NCBI RefSeq assembly: GCF_019578655.1
Contig: NC_063264.1
Location: forward strand, 19,704,429 to 19,768,428
Source of the DNA: Ricinus communis
Taxonomy: Eukaryota; Streptophyta; Magnoliopsida; Malpighiales; Euphorbiaceae
Direction: 5' to 3'
Length of the DNA: 64,000 nt
The position numbers and the translations under genes were made by a program. The first letter of the stretch is position 1; the number at the start of each line of letters is the position of its first letter. Positions 1 to 12,425 of this stretch are shown one piece after another. A model generated the notes under the pieces. The model did not search any database. It had not been told where the DNA came from and saw only the letters and a program-made list of their open reading frames with translations.

Positions 1-238
1 CTTCATGGAAGGAGGAAAGGGAAGGAACCGCAGAAAGCGCGGAAGGGAGGAAGGCGCTCGGGCGACTGGCCGCCATGAAATAAGGCATGAAGTAAGTGGG
101 AAGAAGACAGACGGGGGGAGGGAGAAGGAAGGGAGGAAGGAAAAGGAGGAGGGGGAGGGAAAAAAAGTTTTCCTTTTTTTTTTTTTTTTTTTTTTATATA
201 TATATATATAATTATTATTATAACTAAAGGGTGTTACA
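1..238 (-). mobile_element. LTR fragment, terminal 238 bp (gypsy, Tekay-like ends)
   Basis: The sequence ends on the top strand with GGGTGTTACA and is followed at once by satellite that begins in the middle of a monomer (AACCCC...). The 2.68-kb solo LTR further right has the same terminal GGGTGTTACA. Read on the bottom strand the piece starts TGTAACACCC, a common 5' LTR start in plant Tekay-type chromoviruses (established knowledge), so I place it on the minus strand. The purine-rich part at 1-170 and the T/AT tract belong to it. The left end is outside the window, so neither length nor target-site duplication can be seen; AACCC is the expected duplication. It could be a solo LTR or one end of a full element. 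Confidence 0.6.
174..210. repeat. T22 homopolymer followed by (TA)n microsatellite
   Basis: Twenty-two T residues run into about 15 bp of alternating A/T inside the LTR fragment. Length in the assembly may be unreliable. Confidence 0.9.
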
Positions 239-3200
239 AACCCCTTAAATGGGTTAATCTTATAATATAAGAAAACAACCCCATAAAAGTCGTATATTTG
301 TCAATATAAGAAAATAATCCAATAAAATCTCTGTATTTATGAATCTGAGAAAACATCCCTGTAAAAGTAGTGTAATTAAGAGTCAAAAAAACAGCCTCGT
401 AGAAAGCATAAATTCTTTAATATAAGAAAACAACCCCGTATGAGGGGTATATTTATAAATATTAGAAAACAACCATGTAATACGGGGATATTTATCAATG
501 GGAGAAAATAACCCCGTGATTTTGGTATATTTTTTAGTATAAGAAAACAACCCCCTTAAATGGGTTAATTTTATAATATGAGAAAACAACCTCATAAAAG
601 TGGTATTATTTGTCAATATAAGAAAATAATTTCCTAAAACGTATGTATTTATGAATCTGAGAAAGCAACCCCATAAAACTAGTGTAATTGATAGTATAAA
701 AAAACAGTCTCGTAGAACGGGTAAAATTTTTAGTCTGAGGGAACAACATCTTAGAAGAGGTAAATTTTTTAATATGAGAGCAACCCCATAGGAGGGGTAT
801 TTTTATAAATATTAGAAGACAACCACGTAATATGTGGGTATTTATCAATCGGAGAAATAACCCGATAATTTTGGTATATTTGTGAGTATGAGAAAACAAT
901 CTCTTAAATGGGTTAATTTTAAAATATGAGAAAACTACCCCGTAAAAGGAATATATTTGTTAATACAAGAAAGAAACTCCGTAAAACGTGTATATTTATG
1001 AATTTGATAAAACAACCCTATAAAAGTGGTAAATATATCAATATAAGAAATTAACTCCCAAAAATATGTATATTTATGAATCTGAGAAATAACTCCGTAA
1101 TAGTAGTGTAATTGCGAGTCTAAGAAAACAGCATCGTAGAATGGGTAAATTTTTAAATATGAGATAACAACCCCGTGTCAATATAAGAAAATAATCCCGT
1201 AAAACGTGTATATTTATGAATTTGAGAAACAACACCATAATAGTGTTAATAATTTAATATGAGAAAACGACCCCGTAAAAGTAGTATATTTATCAATATA
1301 AGAAAATAACCCCATAAAACGTGTATATTTACGAATCTGAGAAAACAACTCCATAAATGTAGTCTAATTACGAGTCTAAGAAAACAGCCTCGTAGAAGGG
1401 GTAAATTTTTTAATATGAGAAAACAGCCTCGTAGAAGGGATAAATTTTTTAATATGAGAAAACAACCCCTTAAAGGGATTAATTTTATAATATGAGAAAA
1501 CAACCCCATAAAAATAGTATATTTGTCAATATAAGAAAATAATCCCATAAAACGTCTGTATTAATGAATATGAGAAAACAATCTCGTAAAATTAGTATAA
1601 TTTGAGAGTCTAAGAAAACAGGCTCGTAGAACAGGTAAATTTTTTAATATGAGAAAACAGTCTCGTAGAAGGGGTAAATTTTTTAATATGAGAACAACCC
1701 CGTAAAAGGGGTATATTTATAAATATTAAAAAACAATCCCGTAATATGGGGATATTTATTGATCGGGCTTTCATCAATTATGACCTTCTCCCTAGGGCAC
1801 GAACATTCTAACAAGAGAAGGTCTTTCTCAACCAAAGCATGTAATAAGAAAACAACCCCTTAAATGGGTTAATTTTGTAATATGAGAAAACAGCCCCGTA
1901 AAAGGGGTATATTTGTCAATACAAGAAAATAACCCCGTAAAACGTGCATATTTATGAATTTGAGAAAACAACCCCATGATAGTGCTAAGAATTTAATTTG
2001 AGAAAACGACCCCATAACTCCGTAAAATGTGTATATTTATGAATTTTAGAAAAAAATCCCAAAATAGTGCTAATAATTTAATATGAAAAAACCACCCCGT
2101 AAAAGTAATATATTTATCAAAATAAGAAAATATCTCCATAAAACGTGTATATTTATGAATATAAGAAAACAATTCTGTAAAATTAGTGTAATTGCGGATC
2201 TAAAAAACAGTCTCGTAGAACGGGTGAATTTTTTCATATGAGAAAACAACCTCATAGAAAGGGTATATTTATAAGTATTAGAGAACAACGCCATAATATA
2301 GGGATATTTATCAATCGGAGAAAATAATCCCGTAATTTTGGTATATTTGTGAGTATGAGAAAACAACCTCTTAAATGGGTTAATTTTTATAATATGAGAA
2401 AATAACCCCGTAAAAGTATTGTAATTTCGAATCTAAAAAAAAAGCCTCATAGAAGGGGTATATTTTTTAGTTTGAGTAAACAATCCCGTAATATGGGGAT
2501 ATTTATCAATCGGAGAAAATAACCCCATAATTTTGGTATATTTGTGAGTATGAGAAAACAACCTCTTAAATGGGTTAATTTTATAATATGAGAAAACAAA
2601 CCCGTAAAAGGGGCATATTTGTCAATATAAGAAAATAACCCCATAATGAACGTGTATATTTATGAATTTCAGAAAATAACCCCATAATAGTGCTAATAAT
2701 TTAATAAGAGAAAATGATACTGTAAAAGTGGTAAATTTATCAATATAAGAAAATAACACCGTAAAATATGTATATTTATAAATCTGAGAAAACAACTCCG
2801 TGATAGTAGTGTAATTGCGAATCTAAGAAAACAGCGCCGTAGAATGGGTAAATTTTTAAATATGAGATAATAACCCCGTAGAGGGGTATATTTGTCAATA
2901 TAAGAAAATAACTCCGTAAAACGTGTATATTTATAAATTTGAGAAACAACCCCGTAATAGTGCTAATAATTTAATATGAGAAAACGACCCCGTAAAGTGG
3001 TACATTTCTCAATATAAGAAAATAATCTCGTAAAACGTGTTTATTTATAAATCTGAGAAAACAACTCCGTAAAAGTAGTGTAATTGGGAGTCTAAGAAAA
3101 CAGCGTCGTAGAAAGGGTAAATTTTTAAATATGAGAAAACAGCCTCGTAAGAGGGGTATATTTGTAAATATTAGAAAACAATTCCGTAATACGGGGATAT

Positions 3201-6200
3201 TTATCAATGAGAGAAAATAACCCCGTAACTGTGGTATATTTATGAGTATGAGAGAACAACCCCTTAAATGGGTTAATTTTATAATATGAGAAAATAACCC
3301 CGTAAAAGTGGTATATTTGTCAATATAAGAAAATAATCCCGTAAAACGTGTGTTTATGAATCTAAGAAAATATCTCCATAAATGTAGTGTAATTAAGAGA
3401 CTAAGAAAACAGCCTTATAGAAATAGTAAACTTTTTAACATGAGAAAACAACCTCGTATGGGGGGTATATTTATAAATATTAGAAAGCAACCATATTATA
3501 CGGGGATATTTATCAATTAGAGAAAATAACCCCCCCTAATTTTTGTATATTTTTGAGTATGAGAAAACAACCCCTAAAATGAGTTAATTTTATAATATGA
3601 GAAAATAACCCCGTAAAAGTGGTATATTTGTCAATATAAGAAAATAATCTCGTAAAACGTGTGTGTTTATGAATCTAAGGAAACAACCCCGTAAAAGTAG
3701 TGTAATTGAGAGTCTAAGAAAACAGCCTCGTAGAACGGGTAAATTTTTTAATATGACAAAACCACGTCGTAGAAGGGGCAAATTTTTTAAATATTTATAA
3801 ATATTTAAATATTATAAATATTAGAAAACAAGCACATAATATGGGGATATTTATCAATCAGAGAAAATAACCAATAATTTTGGTATAATTGTGATTATGA
3901 GAAAACAACCCCTTAAATGGATTAATTTTATAATATGAGAAAACAACCCCGTAAAAGTGGTATATTTGTCAATATAAGAAAATAATCTCGTAAAACGTGT
4001 GTATTTGTGAATCTAAGAAAATAACTCCGTAAGAGTAGTGTAATTGCGAGTCTAAGAAAACAGCCTCGTAGAATGGGTAAATTTTTTAATATGAGAAAGC
4101 AGCCTCGTAGAAGGGGTACATTTTTTATTATGAGAAAACCACCCCGTAAGAGGGATAGATTTATAAATATTAGAAAATAACCCTGTAATTTTTATATATT
4201 TGTGAGTTAGAGGAAACAATCCCTTAAATGGGTTAATTTTATAATATGAGAAAATAACCCTGCAAAAGGGGTATATTTGTAAACATAAGAAATAACCTCG
4301 TAAAATGTGTATATTTATGAATTTGAAAAAACAACTCCATAATAGTGCTAATAATTTAATATGAGAAAATTACCCCGTAAAAGTGGTATATTTATCAATA
4401 TAAGAAAATAACTCCGTAAACGTGTTTATTTATGAATATGAGAAAACAACCTCGTAAATGTATTGTAATTGCGAGTCTGAAAAAATAGCATCATAAGAGA
4501 GGTATATTTATAAATATTCGAAAACAACCCTGTAATACAGGGATATTTATCAATCAGAGAAAATAACCCTGTAATTGTGGTATATTTGTGAGTATGAGAA
4601 AACAATCCCGTAAAAGGTGTAAATTTGTAAATATAAGAAAATAACTTCGTAAAATGTGTATATTTATAAATTTGAGAAAGCAACCTCATAAAACGTGTAT
4701 ATTTATGAATCTGAGAAAACAAGCCCGTATAATTATTGTAATTACGAGTCTGAGAAAACAACCTTGTAGAAGGGGTAACTTTTTTAATATGAGAAAACAA
4801 TCCCATAATACGGGGACATTTATCAACTAGAGAAAATAACACCGTAATTTTGCTATATTTGTGAGTATGAGAAAACAACCCCTTAAATGAGTTAATTTTA
4901 TAATATAAGAAAACAACCCAGTAAAAGGGGTATATTTGTCTATTTTAGAAAATAACCTTGTAAAACGCGTTTATTTATAAATTTGAGAAAACAACCTCAT
5001 AATAGTGCTAATAATTTAATATGAGAAAACGACCCCGAGAAATTGGAATATTTATCAATATAAGAAAATAACCCCATAAAATATATATATTTATTAATCT
5101 GACAAAACAATTCCGTAAAAGTAGTGTAATTACGAGTCTAAGAAAACAATGTCATAGAAGGGGTAAATCTTTAAATATGAGAAAACAACCCCGTAAGAGT
5201 TGTATATTTATAAATATTAGAAAACAACCCTATAATACAAGGATATTTATCAATCCAAGAAAATAAGCCCGTAATTGTGGTATATTTGTGAGTATGAGAA
5301 AACAACCTCGTAAAAGGGATATATTTGTCAATATAAGAAAATAACCTCGTAAAACGTGAATATTTATGAATTTGAGAAAGCAAACTCGTAAAACGTGTAT
5401 ATTTATAAATCTGAGAAAACAACCCCGAAAAGTATTGTAATTGCGAGTTTGAGAAGACAACATCGTAGAAGGGCTAACTTTTTTAATATGAGGAAACAAC
5501 CCCATAAGACAAGGATATTTATCAATCAGAGAAAATAACACCGTAATTTTGGTATATTTGTGAGTATGAGAAAACAACTCGTTAAATGGGTTAATTTTAT
5601 AATATAAGAAAACAACTCCGTAAAAGGAGTATATTTATCCATTTAAGAAAATAACCCCTTAAAGCGTGTATATTTATGAATTTGAAAAATAACCCTATAA
5701 TAGTACTAATAATTTAATATGAGAGAATGACCCCGTAAAAGTGGTATATTTATCAATATAAGAAAATAACATCGTAAGACGTGTATATTTATTAATCTGA
5801 GAAAACAACTCCTTAAAAGTAGTTTAATTGCTAGTCTAAGAAAATAACATCGTAGAAAGGGTAAATTTTTAAATATGAGAAAACAACCCTATAAGAGGGG
5901 TATATTTATAAATATTAGAATACAGCCCCGTAATACGTTGATATTCATCAATCGGAGAAAATAACCCCGTAATTTAGAATATTTGTGAGTATGAGAAAAC
6001 AACCCCTTAAATGGTTTACTTTTATAATAGGAGAAAACAACCCTGTAAAAGTGATATATTTGGTAATATAAGAAAATAATCCCGTAGAACGTGTGTATTT
6101 ATGAATCTGAGAAAATAACCCCGTAAAGTAGTGTAATTGCGAGTCTAAGAAAACAACCTCGTAAAATGGGTAAATTTTTTAATATGAGAAAACAGCCTCG

Positions 6201-9200
6201 TAGAAAGGGTAAATTTTCTAATATGAGAAAACAATCTCGTAAGAGAGGTATATTTATAAATATTAGAAAACAACCCCGTAATATGGGGATATTTATCTAT
6301 CGTATAAAATAACCCCGTAATTTTGGTATATTTGTGAGTATGAGAAAACAACCACTTAAAGGTGTTAATTTTATAATATGAGGAAACAACTCCACAAAAG
6401 TGGTATATTTGTAAATATAAGAAAATAATCCCATAAAACGTCTGTATTTATGAATCTGAGAAAACAACCCCGTAAAAGTAGTGTAATTTGAGAGTCTAAG
6501 AAAACAGCCTCGTAGAACTAGTAATTTTTTTAATATGAGAAAACTGGCTCGTAGAAAGGGTAAATTTTTTTAATATGAGAACATCCCCATAAGAGGGGTA
6601 TATTTATAAATATTAGAAAATAACCCCGTAATTTGGGTAAATTCGTGAATATAAGAAAACAACCCCTTAAATGGAGAAAATAACCCCGTAAAAGGGTTAT
6701 ATTTGTCAATATAAGAACATAACCCCGTAAAACGTGTAGTTTAATGAATTTGAGAAAACAACCTCATTATAGTGCTAATAATTTAATATGAGAAAATGAC
6801 CCATAAAAGTGGTATATTTATCAATATAAGAAAATAACAATGTAAAACGTGTATATTTATGAATATGGCAAAAGAACTCCACAAAAGTAGTGTAATTGCG
6901 AGTCTAAGAAAAAAGTCTTGTAGAACGGGTAAATTTGTTAATATGAGAAAACGGCCTCGTAGAAGGGGTATATTTATATATATTAGAAAACAATCTCGTA
7001 ATAAGGGAATATTTATCAATGGCAAAGAATAACCGTGTAATTTGGGTATATTTATGAGTATCAGAAAATAACCCATTAAATGGGTTAATTTTATAACATG
7101 AAAAAAGAACACCGTAAAAGTGGTATATTTGTCAATATAAGAAAATAATCCCGTAAAATATATGTATTTATGAATCTCAGAAAACAACCCCGTAAATATA
7201 GTGTAATTTGAGAGTCTAAGAAAACAGCCTCGTAGAACGGATAAATTTTTTAATATGAGAAAATAGCCTCGTACAAGGTGTAAATTTTCTAATATAAGAA
7301 GACAATCCCGTAAAGAAAGAATATTTATAAATATTAGAAAACAAACCCGTAATATGAGAATATTTATCAATAGGAGAAAATAACCCCACAATTTTGGTAT
7401 ATTTGTGAGTATGAGAAAACAACCCCTTAAAGGCGTTAATTTTAAAATATGGGAGAAAAACCTCGTAAAAGGGGTATATTTGGCAATATTAGAAAATAAC
7501 TCCGTAAAACGTGTATACTTAAGAATCTAAGAGAATAACTCCGTAAAAGTAGTGTAACTGCGAGTCTAAGAAAACAATCTCGTAGAACGGGTAAATTTTT
7601 TAATATAAAAAAACATCCTCGTAGAAGGGGTATATTTATAGATATTAGAAAACAATATCATAATACGGGGATATTTATCAATCTGAGAAAATAACCCTGT
7701 AATTATGGTATATTTGTGAGTATGAGAAAACAACCTCTTAAATGGGTTAATTTTATAATATGAGAAAACAATCCCGTAAATGTGGTATATTTGTCAATAT
7801 AAGAAAATAATCCAATAAAAGGTGTGTATTTATGAATGTGAGAAAATAATCTAGTAAAAGTAGTGTAATTTCGAGTCTAAGAAAATAGCCTCGTAGAAGG
7901 AGAAATTTTTTAATATGAGAAAACAACCCCGTAATACAGGGGCATTTATCAATCATAGTAAATAACACCATAATTTTGGTATATGTGAGTATATGAAAAC
8001 AACGCCTTAAAGGGGTTAATTTTATAATATGGGAGAAAAACCTCGTAAAAGGAGAATATTTATCAATATAAGAAAATAATCCCGTAAAACGTATATATTT
8101 ATGAATTTGAGAAAACAACCCATAATAGTGCTAACAATTTAATATGAGAAAACGACCCTGTAAAAATAGTATATCTATCAATTAAGAAAATAAACTCGTA
8201 AAACGTGTAGATTTAAGAATCTCAGAGAACAACTTTGTGAAAGTAGTGTAATTGCGAGTCTAATAAAACAATCTCGTAGAACGGGTAAATTTTTTAATAT
8301 GAGAAAACATCCTCGTCGAAGGGATAAAGTTTTTAATATGAGAAAACAACCCCGTAATACGAGGATATTTATCAATCGGAGAAAATAATCAAGTAATTTT
8401 GGTATATTTGTGAGTATGAGAAAACAACCTCTTAAATGGGTTAATTTTATGAGATGAGAAAACAACCCCGTAAAAGCGGTATATTTGTCAATATAAGAAA
8501 ATAACCCCGTAAAACTTGTATATTTATAAATTTGAGAAGACAATCCCATAATAGTACTAATAATTTAATATGAGAAAATGACTATGTAAAAATGGTATAT
8601 TTATCAATATAAGAAAATAACCCCATAAAACGTGTATATTTATGAATATAAGAAAAAAAACCGTAAAAGTAGTGTAATTGCGAGTCTAAGAAAACAGCGT
8701 CGTAGAAGGTGTAAATTTTGAATATGAGAAAACAACCCCGTAAGAGGGGTATATTTGTCAATATAAGAAAATAAGCCCATAAAACAGGTATATTTATGAA
8801 TTTGAGAAAATAACCCCATAATAGTGCTATAATTGCAAGTTTGAGAAATCAGGCTCATAAAAGGGGTAAAATTTTTAATATGAGAAAACAACCCCGTAAA
8901 AGGGGTATATTTATAAATATTAGAAAACAACCCCGTAATACAGGGATATTTATCAATCAGAGAAAATAACCCGATAATTATGGTATATTTATGAATATGA
9001 GAAAACAACCCCTTAAATGGGTTAATTTTATAATATGAGAAAACAACCTCTTAAATGGGTTAATTTTATAATATAAGAAAACAACCCCGTAAAAGTGCTA
9101 TATTTGTCAATATAAGAAAATAATCCCGTAAAATGTGTGTATTTATGAATCGGAGAAAACATCTCCATAAAAATACTGTAATTAAGAGTCTAAGAAACCA

Positions 9201-9608
9201 GCCTCGTAGAAATAGTAAACTCTTTAACATGAGAAAACAACCCCGTATGAGGGCTATATTTATAAATATTATAAAACAACCATACAATATGGAGATATTT
9301 ATCAATCAGAGAAAATAACCCCGTAATTGGGGTATATTTGTGAGTATGAGAAAACAACCGTTTAAATGGGTTAATTTTATAATATAAGAAAACAACCCCA
9401 TAAAAGTGGTATATTTGTCAATCTAAAAAAATCTCGTAAAACGTGTGTATTTATGAATCTGAGAAAATAATCCCGTAAAAGTAGTGTAATTGAGAGTCTA
9501 AGAAAACAGACTCGGAAAACGGATAAATTTTTTAATATGACAAAACAGCATCGTAGAAGGGGTAAATTTTTTAATATGAGAACATTCTCGTAAGAGGGAT
9601 ATATTTAT
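239..9608 (+). repeat. 39-bp satellite array with ~427-bp higher-order repeat, block 1a
   Basis: Monomers of 39 bp, sometimes 38, follow head to tail. Each begins near AGAAAACAACCCCGTAA and ends in an AT-rich half. Successive monomers differ, and the types recur in fixed order. I recognise types by their central part: TTAAATGGGTTAA, AAAAGGGGTATATTTGTC, AAAACGTGTATATTTATG, ATAGTGCTAATAATTTAA, AAAAGTGGTATATTTATC, AAAAGTAGTGTAATTGCG, TAGAAGGGGTAAATTTTTT, AAGAGGGGTATATTTATAA, ATACGGGGATATTTATC and ATTTTGGTATATTTGTG. Some units skip two or three monomers, giving shorter periods near 310 bp. No gene is present. The many open frames on the bottom strand are a by-product of the 13-codon period. The array continues beyond the left LTR fragment and is cut on the right by the CRM-like element. 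Confidence 0.95.
1767..1844. other. ~78-bp non-satellite island inside the array
   Basis: The satellite stops after a monomer ending GATCGG and resumes at AAGAAAACAACCCCTTAAA. The piece between has no satellite motif. It contains GACCTTCTC near its left part and GAGAAGGTC about 33 bp further on, an inverted pair able to form a 9-bp stem. I see no target-site duplication and do not recognise its origin. It may be a small insertion, a filler at a repair junction, or a deletion scar. Confidence 0.6.
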
Positions 9609-10446
9609 TAATGTGAATCCAAGTTTAAAGCTTAAAGAGATCCAAGATCCATTAATAGTACAAGAAGGCCCAATCACAAGGTCCAAATCCAAGAAGCTTC
9701 AACAAGCCATATTGGGTTTAATTAGGGACATTTGGAAAGCCCAAGAATTTTAACCTAATAAGGCATCCATGGAGGCCCAAGGAATAATATTTAACTTGTT
9801 TTTGTGTTAATAACAATTAAGGTTACATGTAGCCACCATATACAAGTTAATAGGGTAATTAATACCAAGTAATGGCTATCAATGTGGGTAGTGGTTATTA
9901 AGAGCCACCATGTACAAGTTAATGGGGTAATTAATACCAAGTAATGGCTATTAGTGTGGGTAGTGGTTACTAAGGCCATTTAAGAGTAAAAGTAAGCCTA
10001 TGTGTGTGAGTCTATTTTAGTAGTGTGTGCATGGACTTGTACTCTATATAAACAAGTTTTTTTCTTTCTTTTGAGCATGATTGAATTTGATATATGAATT
10101 ATAACTTTGTTTGAGTTTTATTATGAGGAATTTTGTCTTTAATTTCTTACTTGAACTTTGCGACTTATCAAGCTTTATTCTAGCTTGTGGTGTCAAAATC
10201 TAAATCTTTATTTTCTTGTTATTTATCTAACTTTCTTGTTTGTGGTATAAGAGGAAATTCAAAGTCTATCTTAGTATCTTTATCCTTGTTGGTAAAGGGG
10301 TTAAGTAGCATCCATCTTCTTACTTCAATCTTTGAACGATCCGAATTTATGGATTAAATTGGTAATTTCTAGTTTTCTTCTAATTTAACTTATCATAGTA
10401 TTTTTGCTATTGGGGAGTTAATTGATGAAACCTACAATTCCCATCA
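9609..10446 (+). repeat. 5' LTR of CRM-like element (838 bp)
   Basis: It starts TAATGTGAATCC; the other copy of this end reads TGATGTGAATC. It ends CCCATCA, four bases before the primer-binding site. The LTR includes the 3' end of the pol frame ([14 protein letters not shown] region), two imperfect copies of a roughly 70-bp block around 9830-9970, and a TATA box. It is matched by the truncated 3' LTR from 14644. Confidence 0.85.
10042..10052 (+). promoter_or_regulatory. TATA box of the CRM-like LTR
   Basis: CTCTATATAAA occurs in the LTR. A start site about 25-30 bp downstream would lie near 10077. Independently, the antisense copy of this LTR in the composite element at 37103-37474 ends exactly opposite 10077. 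That supports 10077 as the 5' end of the RNA, hence the start of the R region. The same box is at about 15078-15087 in the 3' LTR. Confidence 0.65.
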
Positions 10447-10450
10447 TAAG

Positions 10451-10462
10451 TGGTATCAGAGC
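10451..10462 (+). other. Primer-binding site (initiator tRNA-Met type)
   Basis: TGGTATCAGAGC lies four bases after the LTR end CATCA. This is the common plant primer-binding sequence, complementary to a Met tRNA 3' end finishing ACCA. Confidence 0.9.
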
Positions 10463-11112
10463 ATTGGTTCAAGATTGAGGTTTGCGTATCCAAAACTATC
10501 TTTTAATTCTCAATATCTTGTGTTCATCTTATATTTTGCACCTTTTGCCACCTATTGTTCTTGTTATTATTTCTTTTTTATCTTTATTCTTCTTATCTCA
10601 AGATTTTGTTTGCATATATAAAAAAAAGAGGAAGAAATTCGTCCATAAAAAAAAATTGTTATCTTTGATATTTTTGTGTTAGATCTCAGATTACATAAAA
10701 AAAAAAAGAAATTGACTCTTCATATTCCATTGAGATCTATCTTTATAATTCTGTCTCTTTGTGTTTTTGATGATCTATCTTTGTTTTTCATTTCTATTAG
10801 CCTATTTGCTACAAATTGCTCATTTCTTTAAGCCTACCTTATTATTTTCTTGTTAGCCTACCTTTCTTTTTTATTTATCATTGATTACTACATTCTTGAA
10901 ATTTTATTTGATTGAGAAACTTAGTTCATCTAAGAAATCAAAAGGCAAATTTGAGAGGTAAAAGGCAAGAGTGTGAGATCATTAGAAAAAAAAAGCCCAA
11001 AATTGAGTGTAAACACGAGTGGTATACATCAATTTTGAGTGAAACACATGAGGGAGTGTTGTGAGATTGTCTATTTCTATTTTCTTTTATTAAAATTTTA
11101 GGTTTTACAATC
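10463..11112 (+). other. Untranslated leader of the CRM-like element
   Basis: About 650 bp of T-rich sequence separates the primer-binding site from the gag start. It contains several A runs of 7-12 and no convincing coding frame; the 66-residue open frame at 10482-10682 is low-complexity and hydrophobic and I do not call it a gene. This is normal leader length for a plant gypsy element. Confidence 0.7.
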
Positions 11113-11391
11113 ATGTCAAAAGACACAAGTTCTTCTTCTACAAATGATCATGTGATTCAAGCTATGCAACAACAATTCGAAAGAATGTTTAATATAATGG
11201 CGGGAGTCAATGAAAAATTGGAGAGGCATGATGGCATCCTTAACCAATTACAAGGAGCGCCTAGACGAAGGAGAAGTCCACGAATTGACCAAGAGGACTA
11301 TGAAGCAGAGGATGTTTTGGATGATGATCAAGTCACCTTAGTGGGACAACAAATCAATCCTAGGAGACAAGCTAGGAGAGGACATCTTAAA
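11113..11391 (+). pseudogene. gag N-terminal remnant
   Basis: The frame starts MSKDTSSSSTNDHVIQAM and continues with a heptad-like stretch (QQQFERMFNIMAGVNEKLERH), then a charged segment rich in Arg, Asp and Glu. Plant chromovirus Gag proteins commonly begin in this way (family knowledge). About 93 residues remain. The capsid domain and zinc knuckle are missing because foreign LTR-like DNA takes over near 11392; the open frame runs to a stop at 11421, but its last ten residues are probably from the insert. The start is the first ATG of this frame after the leader. Confidence 0.75.
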
Positions 11392-12424
11392 TTTTTTCCT
11401 AGACCAAGACTCTTAGAGTAGACTGCCTAAAATTAATTTAGACTCGAGAAATCAGTCAAAAATTCGGCAGAACTTCTCCTAAATTACAGACATTTACACC
11501 CCCCCCCCCCCCCATAAAATGGGTCCAGGACATGCCAAAGACACATCAAATATGCTGGAATTAAATAACAGGAGCCGGGACACAAGAACTGCATTCTTAT
11601 TTTCTCGACTTCGCAACACACCACAACACAATTAATTAAATTCAATTTATTTTTAAACTAGCCATCATAAGCAATTAATAGCCACAATAATTTTCTAACA
11701 TTACAACATAATTTTCAGAGTCTAAATAAAATTATACTGAGTTGAAATTGTAATATTTTGCGCCATCTGAAAAACTGTGGTCCGAAGTCATTCAAACGGT
11801 TGGAATTAACCGGCGTTTATCAAGTCGGGTTGCGAGGGTTCAGCACATGAATTTTGGCCGGAAAGTGGTTGGAAGGTGACGACGGGTCGGAAAGAGGTCG
11901 CACCTTGATGATTCCCGAGGTACGCCAGTGGGAAGAGTCATTTCCGTGGTTTTCGGGTGGGGAGTTTGTTTCGCGGTTTGCTTGTCGAAAAGAGACCGGC
12001 AAGAGGGCAAACGACGAAGGCAGCCCTTCTCACGCCTAACAGCCGCCGATCTATCGACGAATACTAGTAAACATGAGGAGAGGATTAAAAGTGTAATTTC
12101 ATTAATATGGGGTTTTAATGGAAATTTGGATGTTTGGTATTTTTGTAAATAAATATGTCGGCAGGGGTATTTATGTAGTTGTGTATTTTCAATAATTCTA
12201 ATTTGGCCCAAATTAATTAGCTAGGGGCTTAATTGAAAGGCTAAAGAAAAGTTTGGGGGTTAATTAGAAATTCTGCAGGGTAAAATTGTCGTAATTTAGA
12301 AAGTTGAGGGACCTAATTGTAAGAAAGGAAAGTTTGGGGCCTAAAGTCGATATGGAGAAGAAGAAAAGAGAATAGAGTGTCGGGGAGAGAGAAGAAAAAA
12401 TCGGGAGACAGAAGTAGGTTCATA
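11392..12424. mobile_element. Two LTR-derived fragments in opposite orientation replacing gag-pol
   Basis: This block does not belong to the gypsy frame on either side. Its left part (about 11398-11780) resembles 49660-49910 of the solo LTR in the same orientation: CCTAG...GACTC, a C-rich run before TAAAA..GGGTCCAG, and a CGGGA..C..CTTC segment. Its right part (about 12085-12415) resembles 50540-50830 of the same LTR in reverse complement (TTTGGCCCAAATTAA, GGGGGTTAATT, CTGCAGGG, GTTGAGGGAC). The centre is GC-rich, like the centre of that LTR. A run of 15 C lies at 11499-11513. I see no clear target-site duplication. It looks like a rearranged or inverted LTR remnant that arrived with, or caused, the loss of gag, protease and the RT N-terminus. 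Confidence 0.6.
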
Positions 12425-12425
12425 T

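Noticed and set aside
5..211. Purine-rich 68-codon frame at the left edge
   Set aside because: Low-complexity Gly/Lys/Glu/Arg followed by poly-Phe from a T run; part of an LTR.
383..9305. Many open frames of 60-202 codons on the bottom strand of the first array, and the mirror set on the top strand at 26281-54199
   Set aside because: They are translations of 39-bp monomers (13 codons), change frame at 38-bp monomers, and have no conserved start or domain.
11840..12211. Open frames of 60-123 codons in the GC-rich insert of the CRM-like element
   Set aside because: They overlap each other on both strands in LTR-derived DNA and show no domain.
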